The notes: generated from the letters alone by a model not told the origin. DNA of 64,000 nucleotides from Campylobacter aviculae (GCF_005406215.1 NZ_NXMA01000005.1:1-64000), one strand, 5' to 3'. Counted from the stretch's first letter, positions 40,923 through 50,064 are shown. Numbers and translations are program-made.

Positions 40923-41975
40923 ATGAAAATTTATCATCTTTCACATACAGATCTTGATGGTTATGCTTGTCAATTTATCACTCATTTTTATTTTAAGAAT
41001 GTGAAATTTTACAACTCAAACTACGGAAAAGAAATCAATGATAATTTTAATGCTATTTTAAGCGATATTGAAAAAGATGAAAATTTTGAAAAAGCAATTA
41101 TTTTGATCACGGATTTAAATTTAACTCTTTCTCAATGTGAAGAATTTAATAAAATATGTCAAGAAAAAAAGATCAAGATTTTTTTACTCGATCATCATCA
41201 AAGTGGGGAAGAGTGTGCAAAAAAATATTCCTGGTATTTATTGGACTCAAAAAGATCGGCTACGAAAATCACCTATGATTTTTTTTCTAAAATTTGTCAT
41301 TGCGATTCTGAACTTTCTCGTTTTGTAGATGTGGTTAATTCTGTAGATATTTGGCTTAATGAAGATAAAAATTTTGAACTCGGTAAAGTTTTTTTAGGCT
41401 TAATTGCCAATGCCAAAGAAATCAATCGGGTTATGTTTAAGGAAATGCAAGTTTATTATATGTTTTTTTTGCTTGAAAGGGCTCGTAAATTTATTGACAA
41501 AGAAAATTCTAATGTTTTACTCGATAATGCCACGCATTTTATAAAAAAAGATTTTTTCACTAAAGATCGTGATGATACTCTTGCAAATTTAATTTCTAAT
41601 TTTGTAGTAGAAAAATTAAGCGAACTAAAAGGAGATTTTACTATAGAATATGAAGGATATAAAGGGATTTTAACTGTAAATATAGGGAGTACTTCTATTA
41701 TAGGAAATGATTTTTTGGTTAAAAATCCAGATTATGATTTTTTTGTTGATATAAGTTCGAGAAAAACTTTAAGTTTTAGAGCTAATGGCAAAATAGACGT
41801 AAGCATAATGGCTAAAAACTTAGTAGGTGGAGGAGGGCATAAAAACGCTAGTGGGGGATTGTTTTCGGGTTATAAAGATAGTGCAAACTATAATTATATT
41901 AAAGCCCAATTTCTTGATCTTATTAAAAGCAAAGAGTTGAAAAAGGAAAATATGAATGCTACAACAAACACATAA
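40923..41975 (+). CDS. DHH-family phosphoesterase
   Basis: 350 residues. Motifs: H-T-D-L-D-G-Y-A (metal), I-L-I-T-D-L-N, L-L-D-H-H-Q-S-G (DHH) and the DHHA1 C-terminal G-G-G-G-H-K-N-A-S-G. Relatives include NrnA oligoribonuclease and RecJ-like enzymes; the short length fits the NrnA-like group. It likely degrades nano-RNA or cyclic dinucleotides. AAGGAAAATA before the ATG. Cj0881c equivalent by recollection; overlaps the next gene by 20 bases. Confidence 0.82.
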   Translation: MKIYHLSHTDLDGYACQFITHFYFKNVKFYNSNYGKEINDNFNAILSDIEKDENFEKAIILITDLNLTLSQCEEFNKICQEKKIKIFLLDHHQSGEECAKKYSWYLLDSKRSATKITYDFFSKICHCDSELSRFVDVVNSVDIWLNEDKNFELGKVFLGLIANAKEINRVMFKEMQVYYMFFLLERARKFIDKENSNVLLDNATHFIKKDFFTKDRDDTLANLISNFVVEKLSELKGDFTIEYEGYKGILTVNIGSTSIIGNDFLVKNPDYDFFVDISSRKTLSFRANGKIDVSIMAKNLVGGGGHKNASGGLFSGYKDSANYNYIKAQFLDLIKSKELKKENMNATTNT

Positions 41976-42201
41976 AAAGAATTTAAATGATGAATTGGAA
42001 GATTTAAAGTATGAATTAAGTGTTGTTTTAGAGGCTATGCTTTTATATGCTGGTGTTAAAAGAGAAAAATTAGAATCAGCTATCGAAGCGTATATAGATA
42101 ATATAGATTTAGTATTAAAAGATTCTCAAAAAGAGGGCGTTGATGAAATTTTAGAAGTTGTAGAATTTTTAAAAATTAAATATAAGGATTTATTTTTATG
42201 A
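41956..42201 (+). CDS. Small conserved hypothetical protein
   Basis: 81 residues, helical and acidic (L-N-D-E-L-E-D-L-K-Y-E-L, then A-I-E-A-Y-I-D-N-I-D-L-V). Start ATG is preceded by AAAAGGAAAAT; overlaps both neighbours by 20 and 4 bases, so probably co-translated. Cj0880c by recollection. Function unknown. Confidence 0.6.
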   Translation: MLQQTHKKNLNDELEDLKYELSVVLEAMLLYAGVKREKLESAIEAYIDNIDLVLKDSQKEGVDEILEVVEFLKIKYKDLFL

Positions 42202-42830
42202 AAAAAATAGCTACGATAATTTTAAGCTTATATTCCTTGAGTTATGCTAATATATATGAAGATTTAAGTGATTTTGCTTATAAAAAAAATTCTGATAAAA
42301 ATTTTAAAGTTGAAAGTGCTAAAATAGTGCATTTTTTTAAAAATAGTAAAGAATGCTTAGATCTTTTAATCGGCCCAAATCAAGTGCAAATTTTAAAAAC
42401 TTATAATTCTTGCAAGAATTTAGAAAAAGATTTAAATTTTAACAATTTTTTAAATCATGATTTTCTAACTTTATATAAAAATGATGGACAAATGATCCGT
42501 CAAATAACACGGGATTTAAAAAATGCTATGCAAGATATTATGATTTATTATAAATTGCATTATAGCTTTAGTCAAAACAAAGATGATATGAGTAAAAATC
42601 CAAATTTAGATATTTTAAATATAGATCCAAAAGAGGGTGGAACCTTACTTTATAAAGTCAATAATCAAGCATGTGTCGGTATAGAACTTTTAAGACATAA
42701 TTCTAAAATGGCTATGAAAATTTATGGTATAGAAAATTTAGATAAAAAATGTAAACTCTTTATAGAATCACCAGATTTTAAAAATATTTCCTATACAATG
42801 AAAGATTTTAATTGGTATTATTTAGAGTAA
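42198..42830 (+). CDS. Hypothetical secreted protein
   Basis: 210 residues. Signal peptide M-K-K-I-A-T-I-I-L-S-L-Y-S-L-S-Y-A. The mature part has four Cys (K-E-C-L, N-S-C-K, Q-A-C-V, K-C-K) that could form two disulphides. Coupled by ATGA to the previous gene. Cj0879c by recollection. Unknown function in the periplasm. Confidence 0.65.
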   Translation: MKKIATIILSLYSLSYANIYEDLSDFAYKKNSDKNFKVESAKIVHFFKNSKECLDLLIGPNQVQILKTYNSCKNLEKDLNFNNFLNHDFLTLYKNDGQMIRQITRDLKNAMQDIMIYYKLHYSFSQNKDDMSKNPNLDILNIDPKEGGTLLYKVNNQACVGIELLRHNSKMAMKIYGIENLDKKCKLFIESPDFKNISYTMKDFNWYYLE

Positions 42831-42958
42831 AAAATACTTTTGATTTTTAAAAACACTTTTTTCAAAAAGCTTATTTTGGTGTAAGCACTTCTTTTCCCTA
42901 AAGCCTGGAAAACGCAAACATCCAAATCTCTTTTTTCCTGAATGCTTAAATTTTTCAT
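42818..42958 (-). CDS. Small basic hypothetical protein
   Basis: 46 residues on the minus strand: M-K-N-L-S-I-Q-E-K-R-D-L-D-V-C-V then a Lys/Phe-rich end. Overlaps the end of the upstream plus-strand gene by 13 bases. Weak AAGG before the ATG. NCTC 11168 has a small gene (Cj0878, by memory) at this place. Could alternatively be chance. Confidence 0.4.
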   Translation of the reverse strand: MKNLSIQEKRDLDVCVFQALGKRSAYTKISFLKKVFLKIKSIFYSK

Positions 42959-43122
42959 TGAAATTAAACCTTAAATTTAAAAATATTGCGAGTGCTATTT
43001 TATTCTAAAATACTTTAGTTTTTTATTAATTTATTATTCAAGATATTTAAAATTTTTAAACATTGACTTTTGTTAATCAAAATTATATAATTAATGTTGA
43101 TACAAAAATCTAAGGAGGAGTT

Positions 43123-44112
43123 ATGAAAAAAAAGATTTCTATGGCTTTAGCGTTAATGCTATTTGGAAGTTGTGCATTTGCACTTGATAAAACATTAGAG
43201 AAAACTAAAAGTGTTACAGGTATTGATTTACCTACAGCTAAGTGGGTTTTGCCTAAAGCGCTAAATGAGGATGGTACTATAGATGAAAGCAAAATGCCAA
43301 AAAATTCTAAATATGCACAAATGGTAATTTTTGGAAATAAAATTCTAAATGAGACTAGTAAATATACAGGACCACAGGCGAAAGATCCTAAAAAAAGATT
43401 TGCCGGAAACAATCTTTCTTGTTCTAGTTGTCATGCGGCAGCTGGAAGTATTCCAAATCAAGCCGGTTTTGTGGGTATTTGGGGAAGATTTCCGCAATAT
43501 AATGCAAGAGCAGATAAGGTTATAACTTTAGCTGACAGAATCAATGGCTGTTATGAAAGATCTATGAATGGTAAGCGTATGCCAGAAAATTCTCCTGAAA
43601 TGAAAGCAATGCTTACTTACATGCAATGGCTTTCTCAAGGTATTCCGGTCGGTGCTAAAATTCAAGGACAAAGTCTTAAGAAAATAGATTATATTTCAAG
43701 AGCTGCAGATCCTAAAAAAGGAGAAAAAATTTATCAAGAAAAATGTGCTGCTTGTCATCAAGAAAATGGGTTAGGTCTTAAAAATGAAGACAGTGCTGGA
43801 GCATATTATTTATATCCACCATTATGGGGAAAAGATAGCTATAATACCGGAGCTGGAATGTATCGTTTAATCAAGGCAGCTTCTTATATAAAAGAAAATA
43901 TGCCACAAGGTGCACCAGATTTAACTCTTGAGCAAGCTTATGATGTAGCTGCTTATATGAATTCGCAAACTCGCCCAATTAAAGCAAATAGAGATAAAGA
44001 TTTTCCAGATAGAAAAGTAAAACCTTTGGATATGGATGTAGGACCTTATGATGATAGTTTTTCTACAACCCAACATCGCTATGGCCCTTATAAGCCAATG
44101 TTGAAAAAGTAA
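43123..44112 (+). CDS. tsdA: TsdA dihaem cytochrome c (tetrathionate reductase / thiosulfate dehydrogenase)
   Basis: 329 residues. Signal peptide M-K-K-K-I-S-M-A-L-A-L-M-L-F-G-S-C-A-F-A. Haem sites C-S-S-C-H (100-104) and C-A-A-C-H (208-212). Cys143 in N-G-C-Y-E-R-S fits the unusual axial Cys ligand of TsdA haem 1. C. jejuni TsdA (C8J_0815 in strain 81116) mainly reduces tetrathionate, an electron acceptor in the gut. NCTC 11168 is recalled to have this locus split (Cj0873c/Cj0874c); here it is full length. AAGGAGGAG before ATG. Confidence 0.88.
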   Translation: MKKKISMALALMLFGSCAFALDKTLEKTKSVTGIDLPTAKWVLPKALNEDGTIDESKMPKNSKYAQMVIFGNKILNETSKYTGPQAKDPKKRFAGNNLSCSSCHAAAGSIPNQAGFVGIWGRFPQYNARADKVITLADRINGCYERSMNGKRMPENSPEMKAMLTYMQWLSQGIPVGAKIQGQSLKKIDYISRAADPKKGEKIYQEKCAACHQENGLGLKNEDSAGAYYLYPPLWGKDSYNTGAGMYRLIKAASYIKENMPQGAPDLTLEQAYDVAAYMNSQTRPIKANRDKDFPDRKVKPLDMDVGPYDDSFSTTQHRYGPYKPMLKK

Positions 44113-44144
44113 TTTAAAGGCAAGGAAAATTTCTTGCCTTTAAA
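44113..44144 (+). terminator. Terminator of tsdA
   Basis: TTTAAAGGCAAG-GAAAATTT-CTTGCCTTTAAA, 12-base perfect stem, followed by T-rich sequence. Confidence 0.9.
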
Positions 44145-44224
44145 ATTTTTACTATTAAATTTATTTCATGAAGAGCATTTTATTTCAATGTTGTATTATG
44201 CAACAATAAGTATTTTTCAGCACT

Positions 44225-44335
44225 TTAAAAAATTTTGTTCTTATAACTCACTTCATCTTCTATAGCTAAATCCCTTGCTTTGTCTTTTGCATATTTTCTA
44301 AAAAATATCAAGTCGCTTGCAACTTGCGTATCTTT
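44225..44335 (-). pseudogene. C-terminal fragment of a phage gene
   Basis: Minus-strand sequence reads V-A-S-D-L-I-F-F-R-K-Y-A-K-D-K-A-R-D-L then to a stop at 44225, with no start of its own. It joins the truncated capsid gene at 44335 in a different frame. Probably the tail of another phage gene left by a deletion. Confidence 0.45.
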
Positions 44336-45013
44336 TAAACATTTTTTGGTAATCTTACAGCACCCAAAAACACATCTTTAGGAGTTACTCCACTATCCCA
44401 AATGGTTTGTAAGATTTGATTGAGTTTATCCTCTGTTAATTCAGTTGCAGTGCCACTCCAATCACCTGCCTCATCAAAAGCTAAAACATTTCCACGTCTT
44501 TTGTTTTCAAAGCTTTCTTTATCTTTTGCCACAAAATGAAAAATACCTGCCATTTCTCCGCTTGTGCTTGCTCCTGCTTGAATATAGCTTTTAAAAACTG
44601 ATTTTTGACATCAGTATCACGACCTAAGCCAAACAAAGCATATTCCATATCTCTTTTATGCTCTATAGTTTTTTTATCGATCTGATACTCCATTTCATTT
44701 CCGCCATTTTTAATAGTGCGTCTGAAACCATAGCTTCTGAAATAAAAATTTGTGTTGCATTGGAGGTTTTTTGAGTTGTGTTTTTAGTTTCACCCACAAA
44801 TTTAGAAAGCTCTAAATTCGCATTCTTTTTTGGTTTTTCAAAAGTATCAGTAATCCAAGAATGCAAAAGAGGACTTGTAGCATTTGAAGTTCCGATTTTA
44901 TTTAAAATAGGAGTATCTGTTGCTCCAACTTTAATAATCTTTTCATAAATTGAAGGTTTTAATTTAACGTTTTCTGTAGCTGGTGGTGTATAACCAAATG
45001 AAGGTAATGCCAT
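44335..45013 (-). pseudogene. Decayed major capsid gene (SU10/DUF5309-like)
   Basis: Three consecutive frames on the minus strand: residues from 45013 (M-A-L-P-S-F-G-Y-T-P-P-A-T-E) to about 44700; then M-E-Y-Q-I-D-K-K-T-I-E-H-K-R to about 44600; then G-A-S-T-S-G-E-M-A-G-I-F-H-F to 44335. Restoring one A at each of two A runs rejoins them. The C-terminus after S-G-V-T-P-K-D-V-F-L-G is lost. The pattern fits the DUF5309/SU10-like coat family of phages. AAGGAG precedes the ATG at 45013. Confidence 0.7.
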
Positions 45014-45062
45014 TTTAAAATTCTCCTTAGTTTAGTTTTGGAGGATTTTAATAAAAATGGCT

Positions 45063-45088
45063 GTTTCAAAACTAGGGTGTTTTGAAAC
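45063..45088. promoter_or_regulatory. Perfect inverted repeat between divergent genes
   Basis: GTTTCAAAAC-TAGGGT-GTTTTGAAAC, ten-base arms. Lies between the leftward capsid remnant and the rightward HTH gene; probable operator or terminator. Confidence 0.6.
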
Positions 45089-45123
45089 AAAATTAAAAAA
45101 TTTATCAAAATTTTGCTATTTTT

Positions 45124-45318
45124 TTGAAAAAACCACAAGAATTAAAATTGAGTAAAAAAGATTTTGTGGGAATTATAGGAATGCCTTATCAAACATTAAT
45201 GAATTGGAAATCCAAAGATGAAACACCCGCTTGGGTTGAACCTTTTTTATATTACTACGAAAAAGGTTTAGCTTTAGATGAGTTATTGAAAATATTAGAA
45301 AAGTATAAAAAAGATTAA
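45124..45318 (+). CDS. Small HTH protein
   Basis: 64 residues from TTG at 45124. L-S-K-K-D-F-V-G-I-I-G-M-P-Y-Q-T-L-M-N-W fits a helix-turn-helix; C-terminal leucine coil. Layout resembles the mini HTH-coil family of the other prophage (24482-26708). No clear ribosome site. Probably a phage regulator left in the remnant, acting on the inverted repeat 36 bases upstream. Confidence 0.5.
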   Translation: MKKPQELKLSKKDFVGIIGMPYQTLMNWKSKDETPAWVEPFLYYYEKGLALDELLKILEKYKKD

Positions 45319-45408
45319 AAACATCATTAATACAGCTTGGAATATTTTTTGCTTGATAATTTAAAGTAAAAAATGCTAAAATATATAAAAGAAAAGGAGA
45401 AAACCAAA

Positions 45409-45639
45409 ATGACGGCAGAAATAGCAAGAAATATTTTTAAAAAAGTTATTGAAGAAAAAGAAAAAATTAATGTTACTTCGACCAATATGAAAGAGTATGA
45501 AGATAGTTTGCATAATGGTATTGATGCCGAAGTATCAAAATTTTTAGAAAAATATAAAACTAATAAAGAAGAGTTTGTGTTGGAAATTGAATCAAAAAAA
45601 GATGAAGCAAAAAAGCTTTTTGAGAGTATTAATAAATGA
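45409..45639 (+). CDS. Hypothetical helical protein
   Basis: 76 residues from the ATG at 45409 with AAAAGGAG upstream. All-helical, charged (A-E-I-A-R-N-I-F-K-K-V-I-E-E-K-E-K). Overlaps the next gene by four bases (ATGAG). The pair is intact inside a region of broken genes, which argues for selection. Confidence 0.55.
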   Translation: MTAEIARNIFKKVIEEKEKINVTSTNMKEYEDSLHNGIDAEVSKFLEKYKTNKEEFVLEIESKKDEAKKLFESINK

Positions 45640-46127
45640 GTACACATCAGAAATTAACAGAAGCATCTTTTAATTTTGATGAAGTTGCTAATCTTATTGA
45701 TATTTGGAATGAATTTTGTAAGCTTTATGAGTTAGAAATTCCTGACAAAGCACAAGAGTTTATTTTAGAAAGTGTAATTAGTCAATATTATGATCATGTT
45801 ATAGAGCATGGCGTAAGCGTTAAAGGTGTTTGTCCTTATAAAATATTGTCTTGGAGTGGTTATATTTTATGTGAAAATTTATGGAAAACCAATAAAGATT
45901 ATGCTATTAAAATACTAAGTGCTTCTATATTAGCTATGGATTTTTTACTTGAAAAAGAATATATGAAAACACATAAAGAAATACAGATTAAAGTAATCAA
46001 TATGGTTAGATCAGAATTAGAAGGTAAAACAAATGTAGGGTTGGGTATGAATGGCTTTTATATGGTTTTTAGGGCAATATCTTACCAGAACTCTCTATTT
46101 AAACAAAAGAGTAGCAACGAAGAATAG
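45636..46127 (+). CDS. Hypothetical protein, partner of 45409 gene
   Basis: 163 residues, helical: I-D-I-W-N-E-F-C-K-L-Y-E-L, S-V-I-S-Q-Y-Y-D-H-V-I-E-H, then a C-terminal M-V-R-S-E-L-E-G. No signal peptide. Unknown family. Translationally coupled to the small helical gene before it, a layout seen in cargo and toxin-antitoxin-like pairs; no toxin motif is visible. Confidence 0.55.
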   Translation: MSTHQKLTEASFNFDEVANLIDIWNEFCKLYELEIPDKAQEFILESVISQYYDHVIEHGVSVKGVCPYKILSWSGYILCENLWKTNKDYAIKILSASILAMDFLLEKEYMKTHKEIQIKVINMVRSELEGKTNVGLGMNGFYMVFRAISYQNSLFKQKSSNEE

Positions 46128-46463
46128 TTCGTTTATTTTTATCTTTTTAAAAATCCGTTAAATTTATGCTATAATTAACAAAAGGTTGGTTAGCAAATTG
46201 TCCGAGCTAACCGCAAAAAAACAATCGGTGAAAGTGTTGTTTTTATCCTTTGTATCTTTCAATAGCCGTAATTATAAAAGTTCTTTTATTTCCTTTAAAT
46301 TCACTGCTTAAACCTATGATATAATTTGCATTTTTAAATAGGATAGGTTAAAACCAACTTAATTTTATTTTTAACTTTGTTTGTTAGAATTTTGATTAAG
46401 AGTTTAAGGGCAGAATCTCGCCCTTTGTAATTGTGAAAGATGTATATAAACTTTTCACTTCTC
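46128..46463 (+). ncRNA. Gene-free stretch with possible small RNA (about 46182-46247)
   Basis: TGCTATAAT (extended -10 at 46167-46175) is followed by GGTTAGC...GCTAACC (about 46191-46215) and AAACAA...TTGTTTTT (about 46220-46245), the layout of a short RNA with a terminator. Further right, GGGC-AGAATCTC-GCCC near 46408 is another hairpin, and a TATAAT lies near 46322. No ORF with coding quality. Confidence 0.35.
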
Positions 46464-49414
46464 TTATTGTAATTCATAGCTTGTAACTATCCATGTATTT
46501 GTCTTATCTCCTTTCCAGTTATCTTTTATACCTACAACTTTGTTATCAAATTGTATTCTAATTCTACCCTTATTATCTTTTATTAATTTGCCATTTTTGA
46601 TAATTTCGGATACTAGCTTTAAATCCAACTCAGGATGCTTATCGATAATATGAGATAAACCATAGCCTTTATGTTTTATTTTATCTGTTACTTCTCCCCA
46701 AACCAAATCAACATCGCCTAATTCTTTTCTATAAAAAGCACCTGCCACTTGTCCTTGTTTTTCAATGAGTAGTTTTTGTAAAGCACCATTTCCGTCGTGA
46801 TAATACTCTGCGTAATTATCCCCAAATTCTTTTATAGGTTTGATATTTAGCTTTTCCTCGATTTGCTTTCTCATACGTTCTGGAATATCATGTTTAATTC
46901 CTTTGAGAGTGTCTTTTTTGGCATTGATTATAAACCTTCTTGTTAGATTATAATGAATCGGATCTAAATCCATTTCATCTAAATAATCTAAATTAAAATT
47001 TTTATTTTCATCCAAATAATCATCATACCTTTGTAGCATATCATCACTATTATCCTTTTTATCTATCTTTATTTTCTCATCTAACTTTTCTTTTACACTT
47101 TTCTTGTTCTTTTTCTTTGTTTTTTAGCCTTAACATTCTCTTTTAATTTATCCATTAAGTTTTTTTTAGGCTTAGCTTGGGTAGAATGTTTGCCAGAGAA
47201 CGACACTTGCTTTGTCTCTGAAGATGCCCTAGATGTCGGTAAGGCTCTCGCATTATTATAATACACTACTTTAGCATTCTTAATTTTATTTCTTATATTA
47301 TTTTGTTTTTTAGGAGAGTTGCTAATTATAGTCAAGTGGGTTTCGTAGTCTTTACCTATGCTTGTAAAATAAGTTTGGTTGTCTATATTTTTAATAAATA
47401 TAAAATCATCCTTATCTTTTAATACCACTTGTGGATTTTCTAAAGTTTCTTTTATATGTGGTATGTATTTAACCCTATCTTTTCAATTAGTTTTAATAAG
47501 CTTCCTTTTGTAAGTTTTACTTCTCTATCTTTTAAAGCTCTTTTTACTTCTTTTGGTATATTAGGGATATAATCATCATCGATATTTTTAAGCTTAAATG
47601 TTTTCAACCATTCGTTTCTAACTTCCTTATTTATACTATATTCTTTTCCATTTTTACCTATAAAATTTAAAGTATTATTTTTAGAATCGGATTTATTCAT
47701 AAAAAAATTATCGCCTTTGATTAAATCCATTAAGTTTTTTTAGGCTTAGCTTGGGTAGAATTTTTCAAAGAATGCTGTAATAAATCGCCTTCCACATTGG
47801 CATTTTTACCTTTAGTGGTTGCAGGAGTTGGCGTCCCTGTCAGCATTTTTTTATTTCTACGATTTAATCTTTCCAGATCTTTATTTTTTGTTTTATTAAT
47901 ATGTATGATTTTGCCACTGTCTTTTTTTATAGCAATATTGCCCACTTTATCATCTTTTAATGGCTTAGCTATTAGTGTAACCTTATCATCATAATTTTTA
48001 AAAAAATGAGTAGGATTGTTTTTTATTTCTTTAATTACTCTAAACACATCTGCTTCGCTTTTAAACATTTCAGGGTGCTTTTTAGCCATAGCTTTTAGAT
48101 TAACAACCCATTCATCATTTAAAACACCAGACACATCATTAACCCATTTTCTACATTAAATTTAGCAGTATAATCACTCTTAGCTTCTTTAGGATTTGCT
48201 TTATCTATAAAGAAATTATCGCCTTTGATTAAACCTTTAGTTTTAGAATTAAATTCTTTTCTAGCTTTGATTGCTTCTTCTTTGAGTGTTTTATCCTTAA
48301 TGCTTGAAATAAATTCTTTAGCCGATTTATTAAAACCTTGTAAAGTGTTAATATTTGCAAAAGCTCTTCTCATTTGTATTCTTGTTCCTGCTCTTTTGCT
48401 TATATCCAATAATCTTACAAAATAAAAGGCTATATGATCTGTAAAACTATTCACAAGCATTGTTTTAGCTCTTTCTATAAAATTAGAACTAATTCCATAT
48501 CCTAGCTCTTTTGCTTTTGAATTTAAAATGCCATCTATTATAGTTTCAAAATTAGAACGTATGTTGTTTATAGATCTTAAAACTTCCATTCGTTCTTGTC
48601 CTGTTTTACTTTTTGGTTTATAATTCTCCAAATTATCCATAAATGCTTTATAATTGACTATATATTTAGGATTAGCATTATCCCCTATGTTTATTTTATG
48701 TTTTTCTAAGGCTCTAGTTATTATTTGATTGTCTAAAGTCTTAATCTCGTCATCATTAAGCCCTTTGGTTATAGCCTCATAATTCTTTTTAGGATTGGTT
48801 TCGTTTAGAAGTTTTTCTATTTCTTTTGTTATTTGTTTTTCACTTCCCTTTAATTTTTCTCCTATTTTGCTTTTATCATAGGTTTTAAAATCCACATAAT
48901 CTTTTCTTATCTTTTCTAGTGTATTTCTTGCTAATTGTGGATTGTCTGAATTTCTAACCATGCTTTCTAAAAACTCATCTTTAAGACTATTTAAAAAACC
49001 TTTATAGTTATGACTTGAACTATCTTTTATTTTCTTGCCTATAGCGTCTATTCTATCATAAATTTCTTTTACGCTTTTGCCATCTAAATCACCCCTTCTA
49101 GCTTCATTCATAAATTCTTTTATTTTGGCTGGAGTTGCTTCACTATAAATTCCATAATTTTCTGCAATATCATCTAAGGCTTGTTTGTCTATAACTACAC
49201 CTTTTTGATTTAATTTATCTAATTCTTCAAGTCCTTTTCCAAATTCCTCATAAGCTCTTTTGGCTCTAGTATCTCTTAAAGTATAAAGTTCATCAGCTTT
49301 AGAAATATTATTCAAATTTAGCTCTTTTAATATCGCTTCATCTTGCAAGTGTAAAGAAGTTCCTAGTTTATTTGCTAACTTAGGATTGTTTGCTAAAATT
49401 ATATTTAGATAGCT
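46464..49414 (-). pseudogene. Frameshifted polyvalent-type phage protein with three PBECR-like nuclease modules
   Basis: Read from right to left: helical N-terminal part (49414 to ~48250); module 1 (H-P-E-M-F-K-S-E-A-D-V-F, L-I-A-K-P-L-K-D-D-K-V-G, to 47730); module 2 (I-P-K-E-V-K-R-A-L, then L-T-I-I-S-N-S-P-K-K); module 3 (D-V-D-L-V-W-G-E-V, G-L-S-H-I-I-D-K-H-P, to 46464). Frames change near 48125, 47450 and 47115, each explained by a one-base loss in a short run. Linkers K-G-D-N-F-F and S-T-Q-A-K-P-K-K recur. PBECR domains are barnase/EndoU/RelE-like nucleases of polyvalent phage proteins. The gene has no intact start; 5' end cut at the junction. Confidence 0.65.
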
Positions 49415-49642
49415 ACATGTTCTTTTGAAAATACCCTTACAGATCTTAAAAAACTTCTTGAAAATAAATTTGATTTAGCAAAAGAGTTAGAAATTCTTTT
49501 TAATGTAAAAATAGATAATGACAATACAAATAACAATTCTAATAGCAATAACAATAATTCTAATGATAACAATTCCAATACCAATCATCTTAATAAATTA
49601 AGTTCTAAAACTAAACATAGAAGTGTGGATGTTAAGGTGTAG
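49415..49642 (+). pseudogene. C-terminal fragment of a phage gene, Asn-rich
   Basis: Plus-strand frame from the junction reads L-K-K-L-L-E-N-K-F-D-L-A-K-E-L then an Asn/Ser-rich tail and stop at 49642; no start codon. It abuts the 5'-truncated minus-strand gene at an ACATGT palindrome, so both genes were cut at the same point. Confidence 0.55.
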
Positions 49643-49689
49643 AAGTTTTTACTTGATATAGAGTTTTGTATTATTAAATGCTTTAAAAT

Positions 49690-50064
49690 TTAACGATAGT
49701 TTTTTATAAAATTTTTTAAAATAACCCCATCAACTCTTAAATTATAAGCTTTTTCCAAGTTATCAAAATTTTCTACTATTACTAAAATTTTGCTATCAAA
49801 AAGGTAGAATTCAGCTACTTCTGAAGCAAATTTTGCTAATTTTTCATCTTTAAAGATTAAAAATTTTGCCTCAAGTGCATTGCTTAAAAAAATTTCATTT
49901 TTGTTTTGTATAAAAATAGCAAAATCCAAATTTTCATTTTTTGCTTTTTGGATAATTTTTTCATCATAAAAAAAACAAGAAATTTGATCGTTTTGCAAAT
50001 TTTCAATTTTTTTTATAAAATTAAAACTTAAATTTTTTACCAAAGGATGTCCAAGAATTAGCAT
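49690..50064 (-). CDS. Conserved hypothetical protein
   Basis: 124 residues with no membrane segment; alternating strands and helices (M-L-I-L-G-H-P-L-V at the start, I-L-V-I-V-E-N-F-D near the end), suggesting a small alpha/beta fold. Cj0939c by recollection. Divergent from the permease gene with 112 bases between them. Confidence 0.6.
   Translation of the reverse strand: MLILGHPLVKNLSFNFIKKIENLQNDQISCFFYDEKIIQKAKNENLDFAIFIQNKNEIFLSNALEAKFLIFKDEKLAKFASEVAEFYLFDSKILVIVENFDNLEKAYNLRVDGVILKNFIKNYR

Noticed and set aside
41137-41328. 63-residue ORF in the DHH phosphoesterase gene
   Set aside because: Shadow frame inside a gene with clear catalytic motifs.
44481-44693. Independent 70-residue gene on the minus strand
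   Set aside because: It is the middle part of the frameshifted capsid gene.
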